From NCBI RefSeq assembly GCF_010093815.1, contig NW_022985554.1:528999-592998 (forward strand): 64,000 nt of DNA. Direction: 5' to 3'. Below the pieces are notes generated by a model. It made no database searches, was not told where the DNA came from, and was given only the letters and a program-made list of their open reading frames with translations. Positions 35,101 to 46,347 of this stretch are shown here, one piece after another. The translations under genes were made by a program, and so were the position numbers. The stretch is from Pseudovirgaria hyperparasitica (Eukaryota > Ascomycota > Dothideomycetes > Acrospermales > Acrospermaceae). How positions within the stretch are numbered: the first letter of the stretch is position 1; the number at the start of each line of letters is the position of its first letter.

Positions 35101-36033
35101 CTCACTTCACGCTCACACTCAACTCACCGAGCAACTCACAGCACCAGCACAGTCGCCGCGCTCCCACCACCCTTGCTTTCTTCTCTTTCTCCGCCCCCTT
35201 CTTCCTCCTCTTCCTCTTCTTCTTCTCCTCCCCCATCCATTCTTCACCTCCTCGTCGTCCTTGAACCTTCTCTCCTCCATCCACGCCCATTTGGTCCTTC
35301 TCTCAATACCTTTACCCTCTCTCTCTCGCCCACTCCGCTGTTTTCTTTCTTCGCAATCGTCGGTGCTCCAGCATTTATACAAACTTTCGCCCTGCCTAAT
35401 TCCTCTTCGACGTGCTATCCGAGCTCGGCTTGCATCGACGCTCCTTGTCTTCATCTTTCCTCCAGTTCTGTCACGTACACAGCACCGGCTCTCTGCTCGT
35501 ACGCATCATCCTCTTCGAGCTCATCCTAGACTGCTATCTGCAATCTCCGCCCGCGCTACCTTCGCATTTCGACCATCAGCTTTGGCGTGCCTTCGCTCAG
35601 TCCCACCATCGCCGCTTTGCCAGTCACTGTGGCATCGTCGAACCTCTTCATACATCACCTCGCTCACCTCACGCTGTTGCCTACCGCTCGAGACCTTGGT
35701 TACCCGTGAATTGGTACCTCGCAGCTCTTCGATACCCCGCACGCACATTTGCTGTCTCTCTCAACGCCAGTATACTCGTTTAAAATTTTCGACCTATCCT
35801 ACCTAATCACCTAATTTTGCTTCTCCTCATTCTACATCAACTTTCGGCACCTTGATCGTGTGCCTCTCCATATTTGGACACCTCAGAGTTCCATCGCCAT
35901 TCCTTGTAAAATTCCGCTTCTGCGCCAGACATCAATTTTCCACACTGCTACATATTCGTCGAATCATCTCTCGCCGACCTAGGCCATCACAGCTTCAATT
36001 ACAATACCAAGTCACTCCTGTACATCTACTATC
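35100..36033 (+). promoter_or_regulatory. long pyrimidine-rich promoter/leader of the 36034 gene
   Basis: CT-rich sequence dominates from about 35160 to 35340 (tcttcctcctcttcctcttc and similar) and continues more weakly to the start codon. CT-rich blocks of this kind mark core promoters and long 5' UTRs in filamentous fungi. Several short upstream ATG frames are present, none protein-like. A 5' UTR intron is likely but cannot be placed with confidence. Confidence 0.5.
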
Positions 36034-37635
36034 ATGAGCATGGACGCAGGCGGTCTCGCTCAGATGACCTACAACAACTTCAACAACGCCGGCTTGGGAA
36101 TGCCAGGTGCTGGCTTTGCTTCCCGTGGTAAAGGCTCCCAGCTCAAGCGCCTCAGTGTTGCATCTCCTCCCAAGGTAGCTTCCATCAGTGAGACGCAAGA
36201 GTCTGTGCCTACCCCTAGGACCAGTCGCTCCCATCTTCTCGCCGGTCTTCGCACTGCCCCAAAGACCCCAACTGGCCCTGTCCCAGCCTCTGCGCCTTAC
36301 AACCAAGCTCAGCACCGTGGCTACAACGATCAATACAGGGGCTACGGACAAGCGATGCCACAAACCGCCACAGGTGCAACCTTTGGCAGTAATGGTTACG
36401 GGCAGCAATACGGCATGAGCGCCCAGCAGCAGGTTTATTCACTCCCGGAGCAAGTGCTTGCACCTCCAACCATGCAGTACGCCCAAGACGAGCAAACTGA
36501 CCCAAACTTCCTCGCTCAATTGATGGCCACCGAACTTTTCTTGGAGGAGCGCCGGAAACAGCTCCAGCGTCAGCTTTTGAGCTTGACGAACCAGGGTCTC
36601 CCAGTGGACGACCATGCCAGCTATGGTCAGCAATATTTGAACCCTACCATGGGCCAGCAGATGAGCTATCAGCAGCAACAATTTCTTGCACAGCAGCAGC
36701 AGCAGGCCATGAACGCTGTGCAGGTTGCCTTTAACCCACTTACTGGCCAGTACCAGTACGTTGTGGACCCAAGTATGCAGACTCAGCTTGCCAGTTCACC
36801 ACCTCCACCAACTCCGAGCTACACTTCGTCGCCTCCCAAAACACACACTCCAACTTTCCGTGCTGAAGTGACACCACCTGACGAGAAGGTCAATCCATTC
36901 GCTCGCTCCTCTTCTCCTCCGAAGAAGTCGCCGTCTCCTCAAGCTGATGTCACTCCCCTTCCACCACCATCTGCCAACGCTTTTCGCCGTGGACATCATA
37001 AGAAAGTATCCTCCCTCGCATTGAACAGCTCCGCCGATGTTGTTGATGGTCCGCGATCTGCTATCACCCGCCCAGTCGGATTTCCGCAGACTCCCCAAAC
37101 TGGTACTTTTGGACCTGGTCAAGCTCGTGCCGGCGAACACCCGGTTCGTCAACCTCGGGGCCCACCATCAATCGAAGAGCTCAGGGCTGCGCCGACTACA
37201 AAGCACGAAGGCAGTAAGAACTTTGCCACGCGTCAACGTCGTCACGCCGTCAAGAATCTTGTGCGCGCTGGTATTGAGCGTCGTGGAGTGCGCTCTGGAA
37301 GCCCTGGCAGCATGACTCCAGTCAGCGAGACTGACATGTCATACGATTCCGACAGTGCTCGCAGTGGGAGTCTTTCCGGTAAGCCCAGCATTGGGAGTCT
37401 TCGAGCTGCTGCGAACGGAGCCATTGGTTCCGAGCGCAAGGAGTTGGCTAGAAATCGAAGCAGTGCCGATAACGTCTGCTATGCCAACAGCGTCAGCAGT
37501 GACGAGGGCACCAATGTTGGAGGTAAACTTGTGGAGGTGAAGGTTGAAGACGATAAGCCTGTAACCGACCGTCGCAGCATGATGCCTCGCCTCGTCCTGA
37601 CCAGTGCCGAGAAACGCAAGAGCAACATGTGCTAG
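36034..37635 (+). CDS. large disordered Gln/Pro/Ser-rich protein with a conserved basic motif
   Basis: Single exon, 533 residues. The N-terminal third is Gly/Gln/Tyr-rich. Residues 155-187 form one helical, probably coiled segment (TDPNFLAQLMATELFLEERR, then KQLQRQLLSL). A Gln-rich stretch and a Pro/Ser-rich linker follow. The most conserved-looking part is about residues 373-418: PRGPPSIEELRAAPTTKHEG followed by SKNFATRQRRHAVKNLVRAG and IERR. I have a sense that this block recurs in uncharacterised ascomycete proteins, but I cannot attach a domain name. The tail has Ser-rich and acidic patches. No signal peptide, membrane segment or zinc finger is present. The composition would suit an RNA- or DNA-associated regulator, but that is only a guess. 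The long pyrimidine-rich leader suggests strong or regulated expression. Confidence 0.8.
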   Translation: MSMDAGGLAQMTYNNFNNAGLGMPGAGFASRGKGSQLKRLSVASPPKVASISETQESVPTPRTSRSHLLAGLRTAPKTPTGPVPASAPYNQAQHRGYNDQYRGYGQAMPQTATGATFGSNGYGQQYGMSAQQQVYSLPEQVLAPPTMQYAQDEQTDPNFLAQLMATELFLEERRKQLQRQLLSLTNQGLPVDDHASYGQQYLNPTMGQQMSYQQQQFLAQQQQQAMNAVQVAFNPLTGQYQYVVDPSMQTQLASSPPPPTPSYTSSPPKTHTPTFRAEVTPPDEKVNPFARSSSPPKKSPSPQADVTPLPPPSANAFRRGHHKKVSSLALNSSADVVDGPRSAITRPVGFPQTPQTGTFGPGQARAGEHPVRQPRGPPSIEELRAAPTTKHEGSKNFATRQRRHAVKNLVRAGIERRGVRSGSPGSMTPVSETDMSYDSDSARSGSLSGKPSIGSLRAAANGAIGSERKELARNRSSADNVCYANSVSSDEGTNVGGKLVEVKVEDDKPVTDRRSMMPRLVLTSAEKRKSNMC

Positions 37636-39453
37636 ATGGAATACATGAAATGGTCCTTCACAAAAAAACCCGCGTGCTCATAGACTTTCGGTAGATCCAG
37701 AGTTTATTCGAGGTGCGCATGTCTCGACACACGCCTATGCCGTTCGATGCACAGACATTTACAACGGCCTTATTCATGAATCTCCTTTTAGTTCGTTCTT
37801 AAGAGCTGAATTGTACTTGCAAAACTGGCTTTTCTCTGCTTTTTCTACTCTATTGCATGATCGCGGACGACAGTTCCGTGTCATATTCAACTCTACTCAC
37901 CGGCAGCTTCATGCGCCTCTATCTTTTCTCTTCGTAGGACCACGTCCTCCTATTACTCCGCCTTTTTTTAACGTGACTCTGTTTTATGAGTACCTATGCT
38001 GCATGGCGGACTGTTTACATCGGATCGAAAAGAGACAATGAAAGGGGTGGCGAAACTGCTAAAGATGGTGTCTGTTTTGCGGCTGCTATGCCTGTCCTCT
38101 CGGGGTTATGGATGGAGGCTTTTTACTTCTTGTCACTCGTTCAAATGGCATATATTACTTTGCAGGTTTTGCGAAAGGAAAGCAGGATTGGGCATGGCAC
38201 GTTGAAGTGGTTGTTATACTGAAGGGGAAAGTTTGCGCTGCACGGACAATGAGTATGGCCTTGTGCGTGCGTGCGTTAGTTAGACTTTCAAGCGTACTAG
38301 AGGATGGAAATTATATACATCCATGGAATTGAAAAAAAAATTTATCCACTCGTTTGAGAACAATTGTTATCACCCTAGTCTCGCCGCCGTGTGTGTATTA
38401 GTGTCGTTGTTCTACCCTCGTCCAGTATCTGTCTTGAAGACCAACGGTAACATTACAAGTGTGCGAGAGTGACGCAAGGGAATGCTTTCTGTCATTGTAT
38501 TAGAAGGACCTAAAGGAACAGGACTAGTAGATTGGAAAGGGTATATATGTATATGTTTTATTTTTCTTCGTTTTTGTGGTAAAAAGATGGATAAAGGTTG
38601 ATAACCTATCGACCCCCAAAACACGCAGCCTAACAATGACTTATATATATAGTTAATAAGTCAAATCATGAAGAAGAAGAAGAGAAGAAGAAGAAGTTTG
38701 ACACATCATGTCTGTATCATGCATGTATCATGGTATGTACGTGTAAATATATATAATATAGTAACCGGAAGAGAGAGAATGTTATAAGAGTTTGATTAGG
38801 GAGAAGAATTATTATAAATTCCAACCCTCCCCGTCCCCTGCCAAGGCCCCCCTTCCCCCTCAGTATGGCCGAGAATTAGGTTGTTGATGTTTATTTATTT
38901 GATTCTATTTCTTTTATTTGCTTTTGAGAGTCTTTGGTCGTTGAGATCTATTATAGTGATGTTGATATAATGTGTGTGGCCTCGGGGTGGACATGCGTTG
39001 TTGTTTCGTCGATACCTATAGTTGTTGCATTCTCCGTCATGTATGGATGCTGTTCGAATGCGAAAGGGTGAACTTTTGTGAAGGTGGGAATGCTGCTGCT
39101 GCTGCTGTATCGTCTAATACGCACATGCTGTGAGAGAAAAAAGGTTCCGCCCAAAGAATCTTGAAACAAGAAAACTGGCAGACAAATTTTGTGTGAAGAT
39201 TAAAGAAGATACGCGTGCAACTCCAAGGATGAACGCAAGTCGGGGAGATGAAGGTCAGTCACTTTTATAAGGTTAATTGGCCAAGCATTTTCTGAACCGT
39301 TAACGTAGAATTTGTTGGTGTCGTCCCATGGCTGTTCTGCGATTTGGAAACTGGATGGAAGTAGCATATAGGCTTACGTAGTGATAATGACGATGATGAT
39401 GAAGACCGGAGAAGCTGGATAGCAGTGTTTCGGACAAGGAGCGTAGGTATTCT
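37636..39453. other. intergenic, A/T- and repeat-rich
   Basis: It holds the 3' flank of the 36034 gene. There is a (GAA)n run at about 38670-38697, tatata blocks near 38640-38765, and a (TGC)n run at about 39091-39107. No gene is supported. The last part is the 3' flank of the minus-strand gene ending at 39454. Confidence 0.6.
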
Positions 39454-41246
39454 TCAGCGTCGCTCTGGCGAACGTGATCGTCCGCGGCTAATGCCAGGCC
39501 TGAACATGCGCTGCTCGCGATCGTAAGATTCAGCCGACCCGACGTGAATGAAACGTCCATCTACGCCATATAGTAAGCACATGAAACTACTCGTACCCCA
39601 AAATCATTCGGTTTGCACTCTTACCCAGGCCCAGAGCAGCGGCATCAAGCTTGACTACGAAGCTTGCCAAGATGTCTCCCTTCTGTCCGCGTCCATTGAC
39701 GACGGTGACATTATGCCTGGTCGAGGCCTGTTCAAAGTCGGCCAGAAGCAACTCTGCGTGCTCGAACTTGAAGTCGCGGTTGCGCCGCTGGTACGATCCT
39801 GGAGGTCCGTTAATCAGTGTTCCGTATCCATCACTCTGAGCAACTAGGATTCGGTCGTTAACAATGAACTCGTGGAATTTTCGAAGATATGCTGCGTCAG
39901 AGGTCTGCTGTGCGACTACTGCAGGCTTAACCAGTGATTTTGTTGATGCTGAGGGGCTCGTCGGAATAGGTAAGTCTCTTGCCTTACTTGGTGCCGGCGA
40001 TAGAGCTGAATCGAGGAACAGGTTTGCCTGAGCTTGTGAAGTGGTCTTTAATACCATGTCTAGAAGAAGGTGCCCTGCGGAATCTTCATTTATAGAAGAC
40101 TGGAGGATATGGCGTATAGCAGGTGTACTAATTAGCTCATCTGCATGTTTATGGGTTGCGTCTGTAATGAAATCAATCATCTCAACGTCCTTGTTCTTAG
40201 ACGCAATCTCATAAATGCGTTCCAGTAGAGCAATAACCTCTTCTTTATAGATCGGATAGCCTGTGCGTATGTTCTTCGAAGAATAGATGCGAATCTCGTC
40301 ATATTTGATAAGTGACGCGTGCTTGTACATGGACAATTCGGAGTAGAAAAGCGATAGCGTTTCCTCGGTGCTCCTCTTTGACTCGAGACCTCTTACCGGC
40401 CAGTCGAGTGGCGTGTCCTTAGGACCGACTACTTGAAGCTGTATTCGTGGGCCAAATGGAACATAGGACTTGCGTTCCAGGAATTGCTTTAGTCGAGTTG
40501 CCGTATGTCCAAAGTTAGAGCCCATGTCAACGATCTTTCGGTCACCTTGTGTCATACACTCTCCTAGCTTCGTCAGCTCCTCGAGGGAATGCCGTGGCAT
40601 GAGACAAGTAAGTCGGGACTGGATGATGTCCTCCTCTTGAGTATTTGGATTACTGAAGAGAATGGTAACAACCTCCTTCTTGATTCTATACCACATCTTA
40701 GCATGAGCTTCAGACCGAGCTGCCTTTCGTACAGAAGCGGCATGGGTTAAATCAGAACAGGAAGACATACGAATTGGTTCGGGTCAAACCTGCTGATGAG
40801 GCAGGTGAAAGTGCATTGGGGATATCAGGGACCTTGGAGTCATTGCTGGGTGTGCCATTGCTATTTCCACGGACAATATGACCACTGTTAGACGAACACA
40901 ATGACGTGTTGGCCTCATCTCGTCCCGGCACATTGGGCTTGGAAGTTGTGGATGGGCATTCTCCATAGCCTATACCTGAGTCTTTGCGCCCCAAGGAAGA
41001 CGTAGCAAGATCATCCTTCGCGGTGCGATGCGTGTTGTCGACCTTTACCGTTATCAAACTATGCCTGCTTGAGACATCGTCCACTTGAGGAGACGCCATA
41101 GGAGCTGTTGATTGAGATCGCGATCTCAGGAAATTGCGTACTTGCGTATCTAAATTGAGGGAAGATGGTCTATTTACTGGTAAAGTCGCAGGGAACTGTT
41201 GAGAGGAAGATTGCCCAAGTGATCGTGGTGAGCGTTGGTTGTTCAT
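39454..41246 (-). CDS. unassigned fungal protein next to the glutamate-cysteine ligase gene
   Basis: Exons 41246-40771, 40685-39625 and 39560-39454 give 547 residues. Intron 1 (85 bp) has GTATGT, a TGCTAAGA branch point and TATAG. Intron 2 (64 bp) has GTAAGA..CGTAG. The first 155 residues are Ser/Thr/Asn-rich and disordered. The central part is well structured: IKKEVVTILFSNPNTQEEDI, then RHSLEELTKLGECM, a stretch with ERKSYVPFGPRIQLQVVGPK, and helical LLERIYEIASKNKDVEMIDF and HILQSSINEDSAGHLLLDMV. A final region with RKFHEFIVNDRILVAQSD and YGTLINGPPGSYQRRNRD ends in GRSRSPERR. I recognise no family. Homologues should exist, because the splice joins recover smooth, conserved-looking sequence. 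No membrane segment or signal peptide is present. Confidence 0.75.
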
Positions 41247-42458
41247 CTATGTTGAGGCGCTAATAGGTTGTGAAGGTCAAGCTAGACTATGTGAACTTGA
41301 TGGATGAATGTTCTCGAAGTTGAGAAGCGAAGTGCGTAAGGGAGAAGACAGGCTGTGCACTCGATTTAATTGCGATGAGGAAGAGTGCCTTAAAAGTCGG
41401 TGTAATAGAATTTAGCAGAGCGGCTCCGCCTCTTTCATATATTTTCGCGTTTGTGTCGTGACCTACTCGCAGTGGCCAGGTTTGCGGTGTATTTCAGGTC
41501 GCAAGCTATTAGCCGTAAGGCGGCGAATTTGTCAGTCACTGCTGCAGCTGTTGCTTTGTTCTCGCAAGAGCCGACACTGGACGGCAGCTGAGATGAGGTC
41601 AAGGAATTGTCCCTTGACAGAAAGCGAGCTCACAAAAATTGGAGGTCTTGTTGAGCTCAGCTCGCAAGCGAGAAAGGGGTACCTAACGCATCGATTCTGT
41701 AAGTAGCTAGGTAGTAGTAATTAGTCGGGCAAAAACAAATACCTACAGAGATCCGTCCAGAATTTTTAGCCTATACTAGTACTTTATTAGTCCAGTTAGA
41801 AATAGTAGCGCTATCAAAGAGATAAAATATCTACTTTAAATAAATTATATATATGTTTTATAATAGCTATCTTAGTAATATAAGACTAAGTATAAGGTAC
41901 TATGTACACCTAAAGGCCATATAGGAATATATTAACTTTCTATACTTATGTACTAACGCATCTTTTCGAATTTCAGTCAAACTATAAGTAGATACACTAC
42001 TTATTGATTATTACTTCAGTATCATTACTAGTCGTCTAGTAGTATATATAGAATGTTCCAAGGTCTATGTTTTAAGTGAATCTAGGAACTTTGAAATCAA
42101 CTCGAGTTTCGCTCGGCTGCTCTTTACAGGCTGCGTGTGCGTCCGACGCGCCGCTGATATTTTACTGAAGTCGTTGTGTCATGGAAGACGGGATCATGTG
42201 AAGTGAGCATGACACGGCAGGCAAACAGACCGCTTAGGTCTTATGCGGGGTAATAATACACGCGGTAAAAAGAGCAATATTGTTTCCTAGCAAGGGCCCG
42301 CTACCTCCTACGTCTCAGAAACAATGGTCTATGCTACGGTGGTAGAAGATGCCGACCCAGGTAACCTTGCATTGATTGATGTTCCCTTCACTGTTGGGTG
42401 TACCATGTCATGCAATGTAAATACAATAAAAAAGGCAATAACATCAACGACAGTTGAA
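41247..42458. other. intergenic with a TA-rich island
   Basis: The left part is the 5' flank of the unassigned minus-strand gene. 41700-42060 is TA-rich and listed separately. The rest is the 3' flank of GSH1. No genes were found. Confidence 0.6.
41700..42060. repeat. TA-rich island, possible RIP-decayed repeat
   Basis: Words such as ctactttaaataaattatat and ttataatagctatcttagta dominate, and CG dinucleotides are scarce. Both flanks return sharply to normal composition. This is the usual look of transposon remnants after repeat-induced point mutation, but no element can be named. Confidence 0.5.
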
Positions 42459-44754
42459 TCAACGCTTGGTACTGAACATCTCGATACCAACCCCGTTCTT
42501 TCCCTCATGCACAGTGATGTCTTCGGCAGCTTTGACCAAGTCATATTCCATGCCCTCCGTCACCACGCTGTCTTGTTGATAGTCAGGGTGAGTGCGGACG
42601 AAGTGTCTGATCCACCTTGCAGCCGTCCATAGTCGTCCGTCTGCTCTCTTTCTAATGACATCCAGATACCTGGCGAATTCGCACCTAGTCTCGACGTCAA
42701 TATTCATACTATCAAGGTAGCTCTCAACTAGTGGTATCAGGCCGGGAAAGCCGTCAGATGTGTTTTGCTGTCCATTAATAATTTCGTTAACTGTCATAAG
42801 CTCGTATTCATCCTCTACTGGCCCAAATGGCGATGATGGACGACTTGTAGGAGAATTTGATCCTGATACAGGTACGCTGCTAGGTCGTAGTCCACGGCCC
42901 GAGAAGGGATTCTTTCTGAAGTGGAATACACTAGACAGGACAGCATCACGTGCGTGAGCGGTCTCCATGTTCTCCGTGACGCGAGCTATGGGCATGTAGA
43001 AGTTGAGATCGAAGCTGAGTATGGCTCTTGTAATCAGGACAATGAAAATAGCAAACGCGGCATTCTCAAAGTCGGTGATTTGTATTTCCATCGACCTAAA
43101 TTCGACACGCCAGCCAATGTCAGAACCAGCTGGCGGTGGCTTGAATCGCATGTGTTGCCAGTTAGTCGACTGCAAATTCTCAAAATGATCGACTTTTTCC
43201 AGGTCTAGCTCTTTGAGATCCTCGGCGAATACAACGATTGGGTCACGAATGAACAAATGCGCAAAATGTGTGGCAAGGAGATCATCCATACCGCCTTGCA
43301 CAAGGCGTTGTTTCAGATCGCCGTCAACAATCAGATCAGGGTCGAGATATTCCTTCCGTAATCGCGGATCGTTTGCGATGTAAGTCGAGTTAGATGCATA
43401 TCTGGACTTAGGTATCCTCCAACGATCATTCTGGAGCGGCTGTGTGACATCAGACGATGGCATTATGAAGATCGACACAGGTCCTTACCTTCTCGCCTAA
43501 CTCTTCAGCAGTTCTATCGTCGACAGCTCTGCTAATCTGGTTCCAACGAACGTCTGTATCGGCAAGGAAACCTTTATATACAGGGGTAGCAGCGGTCAAT
43601 GCGAGGAATATGGGCCCCAAAGGACTGAGTTGATCATACATCTTCCGACCCTCATCGATACTTTTGGCTTGGAATGTGATCTGCAGGCAGCAGCTACCCA
43701 TCCCGAAGGCCATAGCGTCCATGTGGATGTATTCGTCCTTGACAGCACCATTGCGTACGTCGTCATCCTCCGGCCATTTATGTAGATCGTAGTCCACTGT
43801 TGGGTCTTTGAAGGGACGGGGTGTCTGCGAATCGTGAAAGACAGGCACATTGACCTGCACTTTGCGGCCTCTTCGCCAACGTATATTCGCGGCCAGGGTC
43901 GGGAAGCGTATGTGAGGATTCGCGATCTCATCCGGTAAGAACTGTGATCGAAGTTTTGGCCCTGAGGTCTCATAGCTCGGAACCGTACAGTCTGGGCGGC
44001 CTAACCGGGGAAACGTGGTTAGAGTAATTGGGTATTCCGTACCTCCCATGTGCTCTTTGGCGATTTGGCGTCTTCTATCGTTAGTTCTGACACATATAAG
44101 CGTGTTGAAAGCAGCATTACCGCCATTTCATGTCCGGTTCCACATCAAGGAGCTCCTTAAACCCTATACCCCAAGGCTTACCGGGCGTGGCTTCGAGCAT
44201 GAATCTACCAAACTCAGGGTGAAAAGTCGGAGCACATTTCTCGGGTCTATATCTCGAGTCAGATAAGACATCAGTGACAGGATAGTCTAACGACAGACTT
44301 TGGATTTCCTGTCTGCACGTCAGGCACACTACCACCCTGCTTCAGTAACTTCTCATCTTCGGCTAGCGCTTGAAGGATGTCAGCCTGTCGAAGGGAGAGT
44401 CGCACTCTTCGGTTCTCCTCATCAAAGCACACAACGAGGTACTCTACCTATGAGATAATGTGAGCGGAAGTCTCTGAGAAGTGTTGTGATACTGACTTCA
44501 TCGCCCCACAGAAGAGCATCTCTTTCTTTGCCTTTTGCTCTTCGCCAAGTTGTCAATAATTGCTGTGGAAGGAATCAGCACATAAGTTTGCACTGGGATA
44601 TAAAGAACTGTAGACCTCGATACCCCAACCTCTGACCTGATTTGCGATCTTCTTTGCCTCAGGCCACTCTAATGGTGTTCCAAGGGCGCTAGTGAGAAAA
44701 GAAACGTGAGCTAGGATCAGAGGGGCATGACGGGTTTGCGTACAGTAAACCCAT
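42459..44754 (-). CDS. GSH1: glutamate-cysteine ligase catalytic subunit
   Basis: Seven exons, 44754-44744, 44688-44616, 44562-44497, 44447-44299, 44246-44121, 44074-43489 and 43439-42459, give 663 residues, close to the 678 of yeast Gsh1. The introns are 46-55 bp. The start MGLLALGTPLEWPEAKKIAN is the family N-terminus and fixes the 11-base first exon. Next come LLWGDEVEYLVVCFDEENRR, then PEKCAPTFHPEFGRFMLEAT near residues 101-120 and GTEYPITLTTFPRLG. HMDAMAFGMGSCCLQITFQA lies near 259-278, GPIFLALTAATPVYKG follows, and WRVEFRSMEIQITDFENAA is at about 447-465. This is the eukaryotic GCL family (group 2). The enzyme joins glutamate and cysteine using ATP, the rate-limiting and feedback-inhibited step of glutathione synthesis in the cytosol. 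The donor of intron 4 (GTCTGT) is unusual but gives the only frame that continues to the conserved PTFHPEFGR. Confidence 0.95.
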
Positions 44755-45861
44755 TATTCCGATAGAATGCGCGCCTAAGTCACTCTACAGTCTTGACGTG
44801 AGAGTGTATGATTGTCCTGGCAATGAAAAAGTTGCGTTTAAAGAAGCCGGTGACCAGATGCTGCAAAGGTGACGTTGTTGACAAATCAACGAAGGGTTTG
44901 CGCTAGTTAGGCCCGCCAGACTTTGCTTGTATGCGTATGCGACCGCCGGGATGATAATCTCATTCACCCGTTGGCGTTAGTCCTCTGAAGCTATCCGCGA
45001 GATTGACAAGGTGGCTCCCGTGATGAACTTCTAAGGCTGCTTCGAGTCGTAATATCTCAACTGCCCGGTCCGTGTTTCAAGTGTTAGGCATGGACCGCCA
45101 GTAACTTGCGAAACTGGCCGAACAATGATACTGGAGTTTCAGTAGAAGAGGTTTGGTAGAACCAGTTGCGCATACAGTCGTTGTACTGGTGGGCTGTATG
45201 AAGCCTTGACGTTCTTCCGCCGGTCAAAGCCTCTTGGCTCGCTATCCGGAATGCGAAGCCAAGTTCCCCTAGAACCTCATGTCAATAGCGCGACTGTCAT
45301 TCTGATACGAACTTTGAACAAAAATGAATGCTAGCGATATGGAAGGCATGGTACTTCGTAAGTTCAATCACAGGAAATTACCTGAGCAATGTCTTCGGCC
45401 GGTCAGCATACCCCATATTTAAAGCCGAAAAGCAGCGAATTTGCGCCGTGATCCGTGTTGCGCTGGAGATCGTACGCAACGGTACTTGGGTGAAATTGGA
45501 TGGTAATCTATTTCACATATCACAATAGTGAGACATTCTACACTGTCTATTGGAGGCTACTCGGATGTAGACCTAGAAAAAATGGCGCAGAACAGGATAA
45601 CATATTCGCGCCTAAGCAATTCAAAACCTCTATCGTACATGTATATAACCTTTACTGTAATTCATCATCATATTGATCGTGCGTTTTCGTAGTATTAACC
45701 CACTGATGAAGGGCATGCACTTGTCTGTTGGCGTGTGCCATTCGAAGACTTTTGAAAGACTCAGACTCGATCGACGTCATATCGTACAGTATAGTATGTA
45801 CGTTGTGGCACTGTATGAAATATTCGAGGTATGGAATTATATAAGTATGATGAAGCGCATG
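44755..45861. other. intergenic, GSH1 promoter side
   Basis: It contains the 5' flank of GSH1 (from 44755) and the 3' flank of the FAM32A-like gene. Short frames look random. Oxidative-stress sites of the Yap1 type (TTACTAA/TTAGTCA) would be expected in the GSH1 promoter, but I did not see a clear pair. Confidence 0.55.
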
Positions 45862-46347
45862 TTAGCCGGGTCCGATGCGAGGCCTGGATTCAAGGTTAGA
45901 TTTCGCAAGCTACTCCAATACATAATGCACTTACATGTCATGATGTTCGCTGAGGGTACTCAAGTATCTATTCAGGTCCTCAACTTTCTCCTTATGAGTC
46001 TTGACGCCTTCTCGCTTCAATCGCTCATTGAGTCTTCGTTTTCTCTGCTCCTCGAATCTGAGCTCCGCTTCAGTTTTACCACCACGAGCCTTGAAGTCAG
46101 CTAGCTGCTTGTCAATGTTGTCACCCATGGTATCATCATTGCTTGTAGTCGCATTTTCTGTTTGATCGTTGTTCAATGAGCTTGAGTGGTTCTCGTTGAC
46201 TTGTGGCGGTACGTCTCGCTTGGAGGAGGTCTCTGCTGCTTCGCCTCCTGGTCTCGTCTTCTTTTTCTTCTTTTTCTTCTCCACGCCAGCGGCGCCTTTT
46301 AGTTTCAGCGATCCAGCTCCAACGGAAGTATATTCGGCTGGTGCCAT
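45862..46347 (-). CDS. FAM32A-like (DUF1754) small basic protein
   Basis: Exon 1 (46347-45935), a 51-bp GTAAGT..CCAG intron and exon 2 (45883-45862) give 144 residues. The N-terminus has the family opening GSLKLKG followed by a run of Lys. The middle is a low-complexity Asn/Ser/Asp region. The C-terminal half carries the DUF1754/FAM32A core: KTEAELRFEEQRKRRLNERL, then the HKEKVEDLNRYLSTLSEHHD stretch closing with MPRIGPG. The last exon encodes only this final PRIGPG, a typical FAM32A ending, which supports the splice. Human FAM32A is a component of the late spliceosome (C* / P complex) near the 3' splice site. The same nuclear role is an inference here. Its start codon is 359 bp from the divergent reductase gene. 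Confidence 0.88.

Noticed and set aside
35173-35806. Frames of 118-181 codons in the pyrimidine-rich leader
   Set aside because: Ser/Leu/Pro-rich translations expected from CT-rich DNA in any phase.
40752-40768. Separate minus-strand gene starting at an ATG at 40768
   Set aside because: That ATG lies inside the first intron of the 39454-41246 gene. The consensus donor, branch point and acceptor join the two frames.
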